This document shows positions 63,719 through 64,000 of a stretch of 64,000 nt of DNA, piece by piece. Below the pieces are notes generated by a model, which had not been told where the DNA came from, did not search any database, and was given only the letters and a program-made list of their open reading frames with translations. A program made the position numbers and the translations under genes. The stretch's first letter is position 1; the number at the start of each line of letters is the position of its first letter. This stretch comes from Klebsiella ornithinolytica NBRC 105727 = ATCC 31898 (GTDB lineage: Bacteria > Pseudomonadota > Gammaproteobacteria > Enterobacterales > Enterobacteriaceae): positions 248,001-312,000 of the forward strand of contig NZ_BCYR01000006.1 in assembly GCF_001598295.1 (NCBI RefSeq), given 5' to 3'.

Positions 63719-64000
63719 TTATTTCTCACCCAGATCGCGGTTCATCGCTTCTCTTAAAATCGCGTTCAGCCGGGTTTGATAACCTTTTCCCGGGCGTTTA
63801 AGCCACTCCATCACATCAGCGTCGATGCGGACAGAGGCCTGGGTTTTCAACGGTCGGTAGAATTTACCGCGTACCGCGTCCGGCCACTGTTCATCACCTG
63901 AAGCGGGGATATCGCTGTAATCAATTTCGCCATCCGCTTTGTTCGCCAGCGCTCTGAGCTCGTCTTCACGCTGAGCGCTAAGCCCGGCCGGATTGTCGCG
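63719..64000 (-). CDS. brnA: BrnA-type antitoxin, 3' part of gene
   Basis: The minus-strand frame is open from the window edge to a TAA at 63719-63721, giving 93 C-terminal residues. They end KTQASVRIDADVMEWLKRPG, KGYQTRLNAILREAMN and GEK. This ribbon-helix-helix-like pattern (VRIDADVMEWLK followed by GYQTRLNAILREAM) is typical of BrnA antitoxins, which neutralise the BrnT RNase and repress their own operon. brnT would lie beyond the window to the right. The start is outside the window. Confidence 0.78.
   Translation of the reverse strand, partial: RDNPAGLSAQREDELRALANKADGEIDYSDIPASGDEQWPDAVRGKFYRPLKTQASVRIDADVMEWLKRPGKGYQTRLNAILREAMNRDLGEK

Overview
This is about 64 kb of GC-rich chromosome from an enterobacterium, most likely Klebsiella (K. 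pneumoniae complex or a close relative). The assignment rests on the E. coli-like gene set opgB, btsT-yjiX-yjiA, yjiN, yjiM-yjiL, yjiS, yjiR, hsd, symE and mcrBC (the 98-99 min region of E. coli K-12). Into this are inserted a complete hpa operon and two further catabolic clusters, and ERIC and REP-type repeats are present. No rRNA, tRNA, CRISPR array, prophage or intact insertion sequence was seen.

Layout. (1) 1-2776: the 3' part of opgB and two GNAT acetyltransferase genes. (2) 2856-10112: an RpiR regulator, a leftward run (N-acyl-D-amino-acid deacylase, RidA, SSS symporter, DgoK-type kinase, DgoA-type aldolase) and a divergent PLP D-amino-acid dehydratase-like enzyme. Together these look like an N-acyl-amino-sugar-acid pathway, which is the best candidate here for an undescribed system. 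(3) 10208-20236: a 4-hydroxyproline/D-proline catabolic cluster with epimerase, three-part FAD/Fe-S dehydrogenase, deaminase, ketoglutarate semialdehyde dehydrogenase, permease, Ldh-family reductase and AraC regulator. The catalytic FAD subunit carries a frameshift in a C8 tract. (4) 20238-31614: the full 4-hydroxyphenylacetate operon hpaR / hpaG1-G2-E-D-F-H-I-X-A-B-C, with hpaG present as two overlapping genes and two matched HpaR-like palindromes.

(5) 31615-41972: pyruvate transporter btsT with readable CRP and BtsR sites, yjiX, yjiA, yfaZ, a succinate-semialdehyde dehydrogenase, an Rpn-family nuclease, an AraC/LysE pair and yjiN. The hpa pathway ends in pyruvate and succinate semialdehyde, so btsT and sad are metabolically fitting neighbours. 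(6) 42017-52829: metC paralogue plus DAACS symporter with a divergent LysR, DUF2164, the yjiM-yjiL-DUF3343 Fe-S reductase/activase set, a MarR-HlyD-DUF2955 export operon, the small gene yjiS and the MocR-type regulator yjiR.

(7) 52859-64000: an immigration-control (defence) region. It holds an AT-rich orphan membrane protein, a type IB-like hsdRMS system with AT-rich recognition domains, SOS-type symE with antisense symR and an ERIC element in its leader, an McrBC-type pair with an unusual N-terminal domain, and the end of a BrnA-type antitoxin gene running off the window.
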